Shown here in pieces: positions 50,765-59,467 of a stretch of 64,000 nucleotides of DNA (its first letter is position 1; each line of letters starts with the position of its first letter). The DNA comes from Acidimicrobiia bacterium (GTDB lineage Bacteria > Actinomycetota > Acidimicrobiia > Acidimicrobiales > SZUA-35). The position numbers and the translations under genes are program-made. The stretch covers positions 1-64,000 of the forward strand of contig JAOTVU010000003.1 in NCBI GenBank assembly GCA_029863385.1, in the 5' to 3' direction. The notes under the pieces are model-generated. The model made no database searches. It was given only the letters and a program-made list of their open reading frames with translations, and was not told where the DNA came from.

Positions 50765-51997
50765 CTAGCCTGGTGGGTCGACGATCGTGACGGTGGGAAC
50801 GGCACGCAGCAGTCGGCCGCCCCAGTCGCCGATGTAATGGAGTTGACGGGAGATCTCGTCGAGCAGGTTCCACGGCAGCACCAGCACGTAGTCGGGTTTG
50901 GCCGCCTTCAGATGGTCCTCGTCGACGATCGGAACATGGCTGCCGGGGAGGAACCGGCCCTGTTTGTGTGGGTTGGCGTCGACCACGAAATCGATCTGGT
51001 CGGCGCCGACGCCGCTGTAGTTCAGCAGGGTGTTGCCTTTGGCCGCAGCCCCGTAGGCGGCGACCGATTTGTCATCGGCTTCGGCCTTGGCCAGGAAGTC
51101 GAGCAGTCCCTGGCGGATGGCGTCGACCCGGGGTTGGAAACCCCGGTAGTACTCGGCGGTGTCAACACCCGCCTCGGTCTCCCGGGTCAGCAGCTCGTCG
51201 ACTGCGGCCGAACGCGGACGCTCGCCGGTGTCGGAGCGCTGGGCGAACACTCGCAGGCTGCCACCGTGGGTGGGGATCTCGGCCACGTCGAACACGGTCA
51301 GGCCGTTGGCGGCAAGCACCTGCTCGACGGTGATCAGCGACAGGTAGGAGTAGTGCTCATGGTAGATGGTGTCGAAGAGGCACTCGTCGACCAGGGGAAC
51401 GAGGTGCTGGAACTCGAAGGACGACACACCGTTGGGTTTCAGCAGCGTGGCGAATCCGGCGGCGAAGTCGTTGATGTCGGGCACGTGGGCCAGGACGTTG
51501 TTGGCCGCAGTGAGGTCGGCCTGGTGACCATCGGTGACCAGCCGTTCGGCCAGGGCCACCCCGAAGAACTCGTTGACGATCTCGATGCCCTTGTCCCGGG
51601 CCGCTTCCGCCGTGCTGAGCGTCGGTTCGACACCGAGGCAGGGAATACCCCGTTCCGCCACGTACTGGAGCAGGTAACCGTCGTTGGCCGCCACCTCGAC
51701 CACCTGGCTGTTCTCGTCGAGCCCGAACCGCTCCACGGCTTCATCGACATAGGCCTTGGCGTGGGTCAGCCACGAGGTGGAGTAGGAGCTGAAGTAGGCG
51801 TAGGTCGAGGCGAAGAACTCGTCGGCCTCTGCGAAGTCCTCGGTCTGGACGAGCCAGCAGTTCTCACACACCAGAACCCGCAGCGGATAGGAGTTCTCCG
51901 GCTGGTTCACATCGGTGAGGTAGGAGTTGGAGGGCGGCGACTGGTCGAGGTCGACAAAGACCAGCTCCAGCGGGGTGTGACAGTGTCGACAGTTCAT
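50765..51997 (-). CDS. Class I SAM methyltransferase of the NDP-hexose C-methyltransferase type
   Basis: 410 aa with three parts: an N-terminal zinc-binding knuckle (NCRHCHTPL ... VCENCWLVQ), a SAM-binding fold (VVEVAANDGYLLQYVAERG, ~98) with the active-site YHEHYSYLSL (~215), and a C-terminal domain (VAAYGAAAKGNTLLNYSGVG) typical of sugar C3-methyltransferases such as TylC3. Sugar methylation is the family norm, but the operon is catabolic in look (molybdenum hydroxylase before, ureohydrolase after), so the acceptor may differ. It lies 27 nt after the 2Fe-2S subunit gene. Confidence 0.88.
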   Translation of the reverse strand: MNCRHCHTPLELVFVDLDQSPPSNSYLTDVNQPENSYPLRVLVCENCWLVQTEDFAEADEFFASTYAYFSSYSTSWLTHAKAYVDEAVERFGLDENSQVVEVAANDGYLLQYVAERGIPCLGVEPTLSTAEAARDKGIEIVNEFFGVALAERLVTDGHQADLTAANNVLAHVPDINDFAAGFATLLKPNGVSSFEFQHLVPLVDECLFDTIYHEHYSYLSLITVEQVLAANGLTVFDVAEIPTHGGSLRVFAQRSDTGERPRSAAVDELLTRETEAGVDTAEYYRGFQPRVDAIRQGLLDFLAKAEADDKSVAAYGAAAKGNTLLNYSGVGADQIDFVVDANPHKQGRFLPGSHVPIVDEDHLKAAKPDYVLVLPWNLLDEISRQLHYIGDWGGRLLRAVPTVTIVDPPG

Positions 51998-52024
51998 CAG
52001 ATCGTTCGCCTCACGCCGGGGTGT

Positions 52025-52519
52025 TCATCCGCCTTCCGGTTTGGAATCGTACCCAGCCGATACGAGGCTTTGCACGGCGGCCACGATGTTGGTGTAGCCG
52101 GTGCACCGGCACAGATTGCCAGACAGGCCGATGCGGATTTCCTCCTCGGATGGACGCGCGCCGCGGTCGAGCAGCGCCCGGGCCGAGATGAGCATGCCGG
52201 GCGTACAGAACCCGCACTGGACGCCCCCGGCGTCGAGGATCGCCTGTTGCAGAGGGCCGAGGTCGTCGCCGACGGCCAGGCCTTCGACCGTGGTGATCTC
52301 CCGCCCCTGGGCCTGGGCGGCCAGATAGGAGCACGAGTTCACCGGTTTACCGTCGAGCAGCATCATGCAGGCCCCGCACTCGCAGTCGTCACAGCCCTCC
52401 TTGGTTCCGGTGAGACCAACCTGGTTGCGCACCGCATTCAGCAGGCTGAGATGGTTGGGTCCGGTCACCGGATAGTCGACACCGTTGACGGTGAGAAGGT
52501 AGGAGATCGACGTGGTCAT
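52025..52519 (-). CDS. 2Fe-2S small subunit of a molybdenum hydroxylase (CoxS type)
   Basis: 164 aa. The plant-type cluster uses CDDCECGACMMLLDG ... CSYLA and the second cluster QCGFCTPGMLI and NLCRCTGYTNIV. It passes electrons from the Mo site to FAD. Its ATG overlaps the FAD-subunit stop by ATGA. Confidence 0.94.
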   Translation of the reverse strand: MTTSISYLLTVNGVDYPVTGPNHLSLLNAVRNQVGLTGTKEGCDDCECGACMMLLDGKPVNSCSYLAAQAQGREITTVEGLAVGDDLGPLQQAILDAGGVQCGFCTPGMLISARALLDRGARPSEEEIRIGLSGNLCRCTGYTNIVAAVQSLVSAGYDSKPEGG

Positions 52520-53430
52520 TGGATTCCCTTCCTGCCGACACCGATCGATCGGTTGACCGGTACGGCGAGATGCTCGCCTCGGGCCCGGGCGGTCGCTGCC
52601 GCCACCGCCCGCTGGGCCATGACCCCGACGGTGTGGCGCCGGTAGGCGTCGGAGGCCCGCAGATCGGAGATCGGTGTGGCCTGGGCTCGAGCGGCATCGA
52701 CCACGGCGGTGAGCAGGTCGTCGTCGACCGCTCGTCCGGTGAGGCCGTCGAGACCGGTGACCTCGAGGATCGTGGGCGCCACCGCGGTGAGCGCCACCCG
52801 AATCGAACTCAGCGTGCCGCCGTCGTGGAGTTCGACGGACGCGGCGGCCCCGACCACGGCGATCTCCATGGCCCGCCGGTATTCGAGACGCACATAGGCA
52901 CTACCGGATGACGACGCCCGGGACGGGAGGAGGCAAGCCGTCAGCAGCTCATCGGCGGCGGCCGAGGTGCTGCCGGGGCCGGTCCAGAGCTCACCGGGTT
53001 CGACGACTCGTGTTCCCCGTCCGGATACCAGCTCGAACCGGGCTCCGAGCACCACGAGCGGCGCCCCGGTGTCCATGGCCGGTGAGCCGTTCATGATGTT
53101 GCCGCCGATCGTGCCGGCATGCCGGGTGGCGGGGGAGCCGACCAGGGCGGCACCGTCGGCGAGCGCAGTGTAGGAGTCGACGATGGCGGACTCGGTCATC
53201 AGCTCGGCGTGGGTGACGAGCGCGCCGATGCGCAGCTCGCCGGTGCCATCGTCGATCTCGAAGCCGGCGAGGTCGCTGATCCGGTCGATGGCGACCAGAC
53301 GGTCGGGGAGCGGCGCCTTGCCCTGGCGATGACCGACCACGAGGTCGGTGCCTCCGGCCAGGACCCGGGCACCGTCGGCCATCAGGGCGACGGCCTCGTT
53401 GACCGTCGAGGCGATGGTGAAGGCGCTCAT
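52516..53430 (-). CDS. FAD-binding medium subunit of a molybdenum hydroxylase (CoxM type)
   Basis: 304 aa from ATG 53430, which overlaps the large-subunit stop by ATGA. FAD-binding motifs VLAGGTDLVVGHRQGK (~21) and TIGGNIMNGSPAMDTGAPL (~105) are present, and the C-terminal CO-dehydrogenase flavoprotein domain follows (SGSAYVRLEYRRAMEIAVVG). The longer frame upstream overlaps the large-subunit gene and is not coding. Confidence 0.93.
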   Translation of the reverse strand: MSAFTIASTVNEAVALMADGARVLAGGTDLVVGHRQGKAPLPDRLVAIDRISDLAGFEIDDGTGELRIGALVTHAELMTESAIVDSYTALADGAALVGSPATRHAGTIGGNIMNGSPAMDTGAPLVVLGARFELVSGRGTRVVEPGELWTGPGSTSAAADELLTACLLPSRASSSGSAYVRLEYRRAMEIAVVGAAASVELHDGGTLSSIRVALTAVAPTILEVTGLDGLTGRAVDDDLLTAVVDAARAQATPISDLRASDAYRRHTVGVMAQRAVAAATARARGEHLAVPVNRSIGVGRKGIQ

Positions 53431-55748
53431 CGGTCGCCTCCAGTCCCGGCGCCGGATTCGCTGTCGGGATCCTGCATGGCCGTCCAGATGCGTTCCGCGG
53501 TCATGGGAAGTTGCCGGACCGGGCGGCCGACCAGTTTCGCCACGGCGTTGGCGATGGCGGCGGCAGTGGCGACGTTCGGTGCTTCGGCCAGCCCCTTGGC
53601 CCCTTTCGGACCCTGACCGGGGGTTCCGGATTGGATGAAGTCGACGGTTACCTCCGGCCCGTCGGCCGCTGTCTGGAGCTTGTACTCGAGCAGCATCGGG
53701 TTGCGCTGGCGGCCCTCGTCGTCGTAGACCGTGCCTTCGGTGAGAGCCTGGCCGATGCCCATCATGATCCCGCCGTGCACCTGGCCGAGCGCCCCCATCG
53801 GGTTGATGATCGTGCCGGAATCGTGGGCCGCCGCCACCTCCAGGACCCGGACCACACCGGTGTCGCGATCGAGGCGGATGCGCACGGCGTGGCACGAGAA
53901 CTGGGGGGAGGCCCAGGCCGCAACGCCGTGGTCGCCAACGCAGGTGGCGCCGACCAGTTCCGGATACTCGCCGGGCGTGCCCGAACCGTGCCCGAGCAGC
54001 AACTCGCCGCCGGCCGCCACGGCCGCCAACTCGGCGATCGGGACCGAGGTGGCAGGGCTGCCGGCCACCGAGGCGGCCCCGTCGACCAGCACGATGTCAC
54101 CGATCGCGGCCTCCAACCGCTCGGCCGCCAGCGCCTTCAACTGGGCGGCCACCTGTTGTGAGGCCTCGACCACGGCCCGGCCGTTGTTGAGCAGCGTCTG
54201 GGAGCCGGTGGCGCCGGTGTCATAGGGAGCGGCCGCCGTGTCCTGGTAGACGATCTCGAAGTCCGTGGGGTCCATGCCCAGCTCGTCGGCCGCGAGGTCG
54301 CGGAGCGTCATGACGGCGCCCGTCCCGCATTCCTGGGCGCCGGTGACGATCTGGCCCTTGCCGTCGTCGTCGATGCGGACATAGGCTCCGGAGGCGCCGG
54401 GGAAGCTCGGCCACCAGCCGACGGCCACACCGATCGCCTCGTCGTCTGTCCCGTTTGCCTGCGTGTCGGGGTCGTAGCCGATGCGGTCGACGGCCGTGTT
54501 CAGACACTCGGCCAGACCGATGTCGCCGTAGGTCTGCCCGGCGGGTCCCACCGAACTGTTGGTCACGATGTTGCGACGGCGGAACTCGACCGGGTCCATG
54601 CCGACGGCTCGGGCCAGTTCGTCGGTGTGGGATTCGAGCGCCCAGCAGGCCTGCGGTGCGGTCGGGGCCCGCACCGACCCGGACGGCTGATGGTTGGTGT
54701 AGACCAGGCGGGCGTCGACGTGCAGATTCGGTATCCGATAGGGTCCGGCGACGTGCATGGCCGCGATCTGGGGGAAGAAGGCGGCATCGGCGATGTAGGC
54801 GCCGTTGTCGATCACCAGTCCGCCGGTTCGGGCCACGATGGCGCCCTCGGCATCGAGCCCGGTGGTGATGTCGACCACCATGCCCTCCCGGCGCCGATCG
54901 GGGGCCAGGAACTCCTCCCGGCGGCTGAACACCAACTTGACCGGGCGTTTGGCCGCCCGGGCCAGCGCCGCAATGTGGGCCTCGTAGTGGAATCCGCACT
55001 TGCCGCCGAAGCCGCCGCCCAGGTGGGGGACGATGACCCGAACCCGGTTGGTCGGCAGCCCGAGGGTCTGGCAGACACCGGCCCGGGCGTTGTAGGGGAC
55101 CTGTGTCGAGCTGTGGATGGTGACCCGGTTGCCCTCCCACTGGGCCACGACCGCCCGTGGTTCGATGGGGACGGCGTGACTGGCGTCGGCCACGTAGCGG
55201 CTCGATACGACGGTGTGAGCGCCGGCCATGGCCCCCTCGGCATCACCACGGGAGATCGACGAGAAGGAGGCCACGTTGCGGTCCCGAACCGTCTCGGGGT
55301 CGGCGTCGTAGCCCGCCCAGTCGGGGTGGACGAGCGGGCTGTCGGGCTCCAGAGCGGCCTCGGGATCGACGACGGGGGGCAGCGGCTCGTAGACGACGTC
55401 GATGGCGTCCGCCGCGGCCTGAGCCGCCTCCGTCGACGTGGCCGCGACGGCGGCGACGATCTCCCCCTCGAACCGCACGACGTCACGGGCGAAGAGTCGG
55501 CGATCGGCCACACCGGCCGAATAGCGGACGTCGGGTACGTCGTCGGCTGTCAACACGGCCAGCACACCGGGCATCGCCCTGGCTCGGGAGGTGTCGAGCG
55601 ACACGATCCGGGCATGGGGGTGATCGGCGTAGCGGAACTTGGCCCACAGCATGCCGGGGAGCACCAGATCCGCGGCGTAACGCCCGCTTCCGGTGACTTT
55701 GTCCGGGCCGTCGGCACGGACGAAAGGAGGAACGTCAACGGCTGTCAT
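53427..55748 (-). CDS. Molybdopterin-binding large subunit of a xanthine-dehydrogenase-family hydroxylase
   Basis: 773 aa, full length. GKVTGSGRYAADL-type N-terminus (DKVTGSGRYAADLVLPGML), Mo-cofactor loops PHLGGGFGGKCGF (~240) and PSGSVRAPTAPQACWALE (~345), and the catalytic glutamate near the end in AKGLAEAPN. The loop lacks the AYxCSFR signature of form I CO dehydrogenase, so this is not a CO oxidiser; the family includes oxidases of purines, aromatic N-heterocycles and aldehydes. First gene of the five-gene operon, with a leaderless TATGAT promoter. Confidence 0.92.
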   Translation of the reverse strand: MTAVDVPPFVRADGPDKVTGSGRYAADLVLPGMLWAKFRYADHPHARIVSLDTSRARAMPGVLAVLTADDVPDVRYSAGVADRRLFARDVVRFEGEIVAAVAATSTEAAQAAADAIDVVYEPLPPVVDPEAALEPDSPLVHPDWAGYDADPETVRDRNVASFSSISRGDAEGAMAGAHTVVSSRYVADASHAVPIEPRAVVAQWEGNRVTIHSSTQVPYNARAGVCQTLGLPTNRVRVIVPHLGGGFGGKCGFHYEAHIAALARAAKRPVKLVFSRREEFLAPDRRREGMVVDITTGLDAEGAIVARTGGLVIDNGAYIADAAFFPQIAAMHVAGPYRIPNLHVDARLVYTNHQPSGSVRAPTAPQACWALESHTDELARAVGMDPVEFRRRNIVTNSSVGPAGQTYGDIGLAECLNTAVDRIGYDPDTQANGTDDEAIGVAVGWWPSFPGASGAYVRIDDDGKGQIVTGAQECGTGAVMTLRDLAADELGMDPTDFEIVYQDTAAAPYDTGATGSQTLLNNGRAVVEASQQVAAQLKALAAERLEAAIGDIVLVDGAASVAGSPATSVPIAELAAVAAGGELLLGHGSGTPGEYPELVGATCVGDHGVAAWASPQFSCHAVRIRLDRDTGVVRVLEVAAAHDSGTIINPMGALGQVHGGIMMGIGQALTEGTVYDDEGRQRNPMLLEYKLQTAADGPEVTVDFIQSGTPGQGPKGAKGLAEAPNVATAAAIANAVAKLVGRPVRQLPMTAERIWTAMQDPDSESGAGTGGDR

Positions 55749-55754
55749 GGGCCG

Positions 55755-55760
55755 ATCATA
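55755..55760 (-). promoter_or_regulatory. -10 box (TATGAT), leaderless promoter of the molybdenum hydroxylase operon
   Basis: TATGAT lies exactly 6 nt before the ATG at 55748. Confidence 0.6.
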
Positions 55761-55791
55761 GGACCGGCCGGCGATCGTGCGCCACCGGCTG

Positions 55792-57588
55792 TCAGCCCTT
55801 CCGTCGGTTCTGCTGCTGCTTCTTCTGCTTGGCCTCGTTCTCCCGCCGCTTCTGGATGTTGGCCCACTCGTCGCGGAGGCCGACGGTGCGGTGGAAGACC
55901 GAGGTGTCGTCGGGATCGACGGCGAAGTAGCCGAGACGTTCGAACTGCACCACCTGGCCCGGCTCGACTTCGGTCAGCGCCGGTTCGAGCTTCGCCTCGG
56001 TCAGCGTCTCGCAGGAGAGGGGGTTGAGGCTGTCGAGCGGATCGGCGCCGCCTTCACCGGGGTACGGGTCGGTGAACAGCCGATCATAGAGGTTGACCGT
56101 CGCACCGATGGCGTGCGCGGCCGACACCCAGTGAATCGTGGCCTTGACCTTGCGGCCGTCGGGGGTCGAGCCGCCCTCGCTCTCCGGATCGTAGGTGCAG
56201 TACACGGTGGTGACGTTGCCGGCGCCGTCGGTCTCGACGTCGGTGGCGGTGATGTAGAAGCCTGCCCGTAGCCTCACCTCCCGCCCGATGGAGAGGCGAT
56301 AGTACTTCGGCGGCGGATCGAGCTTGAAATCGTCCTGTTCGATCCACAGTTCGCCGCTGAACGGCACCAGGCGCTTGCCGGCCGTGGGATCCTCGGGATT
56401 GTTGATCGCTTCGAGCTCCACCACGCCGTTCTGAACACCGTCGTCGGGCCAGTTCGTGATCACCACCCGCAACGGTCGCAGCACGGCCATGCGGCGCAGT
56501 GCCGACTGGTTCAGCTCGGTGCGCACGAACGATTCGAGCAGCTCGATCTCGCTGGTGGAGTTGGTCTTGGCGATGCCGACCCGGTCGACGAAGGCCCTGA
56601 TGGCGGAAGCCGGGTAACCCCGTCTCCGCATCCCTCGGACGGTCGGCATGCGGGGATCGTCCCAACCGTCGACGACACCCTCGGTGACGAGCTGCAGCAG
56701 ATGCCGCTTCGACATGAGGGTGTGGGTCAGGCCCAGTCGGGCGAATTCCGTCTGCTCCGGCTTCTCATAGGGCAGATCGAGGTGCTCGAGAAACCAGTCG
56801 TAGACCGCGTTGTGGTCGGCGAACTCCAGCGTGCACAGCGAGTGGGTGACGCCCTCGATGGCATCGCCCTGACCGTGGGCCCAGTCGTAGGAGGGGTAGA
56901 TGATCCATTTGTCGCCGGCCCGGTAGTGCGTCTCCCGGCGGATCCGGTACATGACCGGGTCCCGCATCTGCATGTTGTCGGCCTGCATGTCGATCTTCGC
57001 CCGCAGCACCTTGGCCCCGTCCGGGTAGGCGCCGTCGCGCATGCCCCGGAACAGCTCGAGGTTCTCTGCGGGGGAGCGATCGCGGTAGGGACTCTCGATG
57101 CCGGGCTTGCCGAAGCGGCCCCGTTGCTCGGAGATGGTGTCGGCGTCCTGATCGTCGACGTAGGCCAGACCTTTGCCGATCAGGTCTTCGGCCCACTCGT
57201 AGAGCTGGTCGAAGTAGTCGGAGCAGTAATAGATGTTCGGGGGTGTGTAGCCGAGCCAGTCGAGATCGTCCAGGATGGCGTCGACGTACTCCTGCTTCTC
57301 GGTCTCCGGATTGGTGTCGTCGAAGCGGACGTTGCACACGCCGCCGAATTCGTCGGCGATGCCGAAGTTCAGGGCGATCGACTTGGCGTGGCCGATGTGG
57401 AGGTAGCCGTTGGGCTCCGGGGGGAAGCGAGTTTGTACCCGCTGTGAGAACCGGCCGGACTGGTTGTCCTGGATCACCTTGGCTCGGATGAAGTCGACGC
57501 CGACGGTCCGGTCGTCGCTGGTGGTGTCGGTGGCACTGCCGTCGGTGGTGGCAGCGCCGTCGGTGGTGTTCACGGCATCGGTACTCAC
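55792..57588 (-). CDS. glnS: Glutaminyl-tRNA synthetase
   Basis: 598 aa from GTG 57588. Class I motifs: FPPEPNGYLHIGHAKSI (HIGH ~63), the KMSKS equivalent LMSKRHLLQLV (~293), and GlnRS-specific VRFDDTNPETEKQEYVDAI and IYPSYDWAHGQGDAIEGVTHS. The two-part anticodon-binding beta barrel ends at DEWANIQ, followed by a Lys/Gln-rich tail (KQKKQQQNRRKG). A 20-residue Thr/Asp-rich extension precedes the core. It charges tRNA-Gln directly. Most Actinobacteria use GatCAB transamidation instead, so this gene is probably an old acquisition. TACTCT lies 6 nt before the GTG. Confidence 0.95.
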   Translation of the reverse strand: MSTDAVNTTDGAATTDGSATDTTSDDRTVGVDFIRAKVIQDNQSGRFSQRVQTRFPPEPNGYLHIGHAKSIALNFGIADEFGGVCNVRFDDTNPETEKQEYVDAILDDLDWLGYTPPNIYYCSDYFDQLYEWAEDLIGKGLAYVDDQDADTISEQRGRFGKPGIESPYRDRSPAENLELFRGMRDGAYPDGAKVLRAKIDMQADNMQMRDPVMYRIRRETHYRAGDKWIIYPSYDWAHGQGDAIEGVTHSLCTLEFADHNAVYDWFLEHLDLPYEKPEQTEFARLGLTHTLMSKRHLLQLVTEGVVDGWDDPRMPTVRGMRRRGYPASAIRAFVDRVGIAKTNSTSEIELLESFVRTELNQSALRRMAVLRPLRVVITNWPDDGVQNGVVELEAINNPEDPTAGKRLVPFSGELWIEQDDFKLDPPPKYYRLSIGREVRLRAGFYITATDVETDGAGNVTTVYCTYDPESEGGSTPDGRKVKATIHWVSAAHAIGATVNLYDRLFTDPYPGEGGADPLDSLNPLSCETLTEAKLEPALTEVEPGQVVQFERLGYFAVDPDDTSVFHRTVGLRDEWANIQKRRENEAKQKKQQQNRRKG

Positions 57589-57594
57589 CCCCGC

Positions 57595-57600
57595 AGAGTA
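57595..57600 (-). promoter_or_regulatory. -10 box (TACTCT), leaderless promoter of glnS
   Basis: TACTCT lies exactly 6 nt before the GTG at 57588, which decides this start over longer frames. Confidence 0.55.
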
Positions 57601-57775
57601 CCGGCGTCGGTCATGGGCTCGGGCCCGATTCCCCCAGGTTTCGCGTTCTGGAAACACTGGACAGCGATCCGGTTGGCCACTCGTTCTGGGGCCGTCCGGT
57701 CCCACTTCCGGGTCTTGGGAACCCCGGAACCTGACTGCCACCGGTCGATCGGATGCCGTCCACGCGGCCGAGGTT

Positions 57776-57781
57776 TAGGCT
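57776..57781 (+). promoter_or_regulatory. -10 box (TAGGCT), leaderless promoter of the DUF885 gene
   Basis: TAGGCT lies exactly 6 nt before the ATG at 57788. Confidence 0.6.
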
Positions 57782-57787
57782 GTCGAG

Positions 57788-59467
57788 ATGACCGACGCCA
57801 CGACCGACATCTTTGTGCTCAGTGACCAGGCAACCGATCTCGCCGCCGCAGCCGACCCGATCCACGCCACAATGGCCGGCGTGTCCGGCCATGACCACGA
57901 ATGGCCGGACCTGTCGCCCGCGGGCTACGAGCAGCGAGCCGATGTCTGGGCCGACATCGCCCGACGGGCGCACCGCTGCGAGATACGCAATGACCGGGAG
58001 CGGCTGGCGCAACACGTCCTCCTCGATGAGTGCAACCTCGTCGCCACGCTGACCGATGCAGGCGAGCATCTGCGGAACCTCAACAACATCGCCAGCCCGC
58101 ACCAGGATCTCAGGATGGTGTTCGGATCCAATGACACCCAATCCCGCGAGGGGTGGGATGCGGTCCTCCGTCGCCTCGAATCGCTGCCGACGGCGCTCGA
58201 AAGCTATCGGCAAAGCCTCGAGGAAGGCCGCACCAGGGGCCTCGCCGTCGCCCGCCGTCAGGTCGAGGCCGCGCTGTCGCAGGGTCGCCTGGCCACCGGG
58301 CCCGACTCGAGTTTCGACCAGCTGCTGGCCAAGCTCGATGCCTGGGGTGAGGCGTCCGAGTCGTTCACCGCGGCCGTCACCACGGCAGTCGAGGGAGCCA
58401 AGGCGGCGTTCAACGGCTTCAACAGGTACCTCGAAGCCACGTACGCCCCCCACGCCGTGGAGGCCGACGGCGTCGGCCGCGAACGCTACGCCATGCTGGC
58501 CGGCCTCTACCTCGGGACCTCGCTGGACCTGGAGGAGACCTACAGGTGGGGCTGGAACGAGGTGGAGCGACTGTGGGCCGAGCTGCAGGCGGTGGCGGCC
58601 GAGATCGACTCGTCGAAGTCGTCGGCCGACGTGTTCGACATGTTGATGACCGACCCGGCCTACGCGATGACGTCGACCGATGAGTTCATCGCTCTCATGA
58701 AGGACCGCCAGTTGCAGGCGTTGGAACAACTCGATGGTTCGCACTTCGACGTGCCGGAGCCGATCAGGACGATCAACGTGCAGGTCGAGCCAGCGGGCGG
58801 CGCCTCAGCGGCATCCTACGTCGGCCCCTCGGAAGACTTCACCCGACCCGGTTCCATCTGGTATCCGATCGAGGGGAAGACCTTCCTGCCGCTGTTCCAG
58901 GAGATCACCACCGCCTACCATGAGGGATTCCCCGGTCACCATCTACAGGTCGGGGTCCAGATCTGCCAGGGCGATCGCCTGTCCCGCTTTCACCGCACGT
59001 GGGTCTGGTATCCCGGATCGGGGGAGGGCTGGGCGCTCTACGCCGAGCGGTTCATGGACGAACTCGGCTATCTGGAGCGACCGGAGTATCGAGCTGGGCT
59101 GCTGACCAGCCAACTGTTCCGATCCTGTCGGGTGGCCATCGACATCGGCGCTCACCTCGATCTTCCGATCCCGGACGACGTCAGCTTCCACCCCGGTGAG
59201 TCGTGGACATTCGACCTGGCCTACGAACTGCTGCGAACCCGGGCGCTGTTGAGCCATGACGAAGCCGAGTCGGAGGTGATCCGCTATCTCGGCTGGCCGG
59301 GTCAGGCCATCTCGTACAAGGTGGGGGAGCAGGCCATTCTCGACCTCCGGGAAGAGCACGGCGGCCGCCCCGACTTCGACCTGAAGACCTTCCACGCCGA
59401 TCTGCTGGCCGTCGGCTCGGTCGGCCTCGACGTCCTCCGATCCCACATGGGGTCAGCGCCGGGCTGA
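57788..59467 (+). CDS. DUF885 family (putative metallopeptidase)
   Basis: 559 aa, mostly helical. The zinc-binding AYHEGFPGHHLQ (~376) followed ~40 residues later by SGEGWALYAERFMDELG, with VSFHPGESWTFD and GWPGQAISYKVGEQAI in the C-terminus, match the DUF885 family, distantly related to M3/M32 peptidases. HEGFPGHH is a variant of HExxH, consistent with a zinc peptidase. No signal peptide is seen, so it is cytoplasmic. Substrate unknown. It overlaps the convergent glycosylase gene by 15 bp. Confidence 0.88.
   Translation: MTDATTDIFVLSDQATDLAAAADPIHATMAGVSGHDHEWPDLSPAGYEQRADVWADIARRAHRCEIRNDRERLAQHVLLDECNLVATLTDAGEHLRNLNNIASPHQDLRMVFGSNDTQSREGWDAVLRRLESLPTALESYRQSLEEGRTRGLAVARRQVEAALSQGRLATGPDSSFDQLLAKLDAWGEASESFTAAVTTAVEGAKAAFNGFNRYLEATYAPHAVEADGVGRERYAMLAGLYLGTSLDLEETYRWGWNEVERLWAELQAVAAEIDSSKSSADVFDMLMTDPAYAMTSTDEFIALMKDRQLQALEQLDGSHFDVPEPIRTINVQVEPAGGASAASYVGPSEDFTRPGSIWYPIEGKTFLPLFQEITTAYHEGFPGHHLQVGVQICQGDRLSRFHRTWVWYPGSGEGWALYAERFMDELGYLERPEYRAGLLTSQLFRSCRVAIDIGAHLDLPIPDDVSFHPGESWTFDLAYELLRTRALLSHDEAESEVIRYLGWPGQAISYKVGEQAILDLREEHGGRPDFDLKTFHADLLAVGSVGLDVLRSHMGSAPG

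Noticed and set aside
53427..55748. Aerobic CO dehydrogenase (CoxL form I)
   Set aside because: The active-site loop AYxCSFR is missing; the equivalent loop reads SGSVRAPTAPQ.
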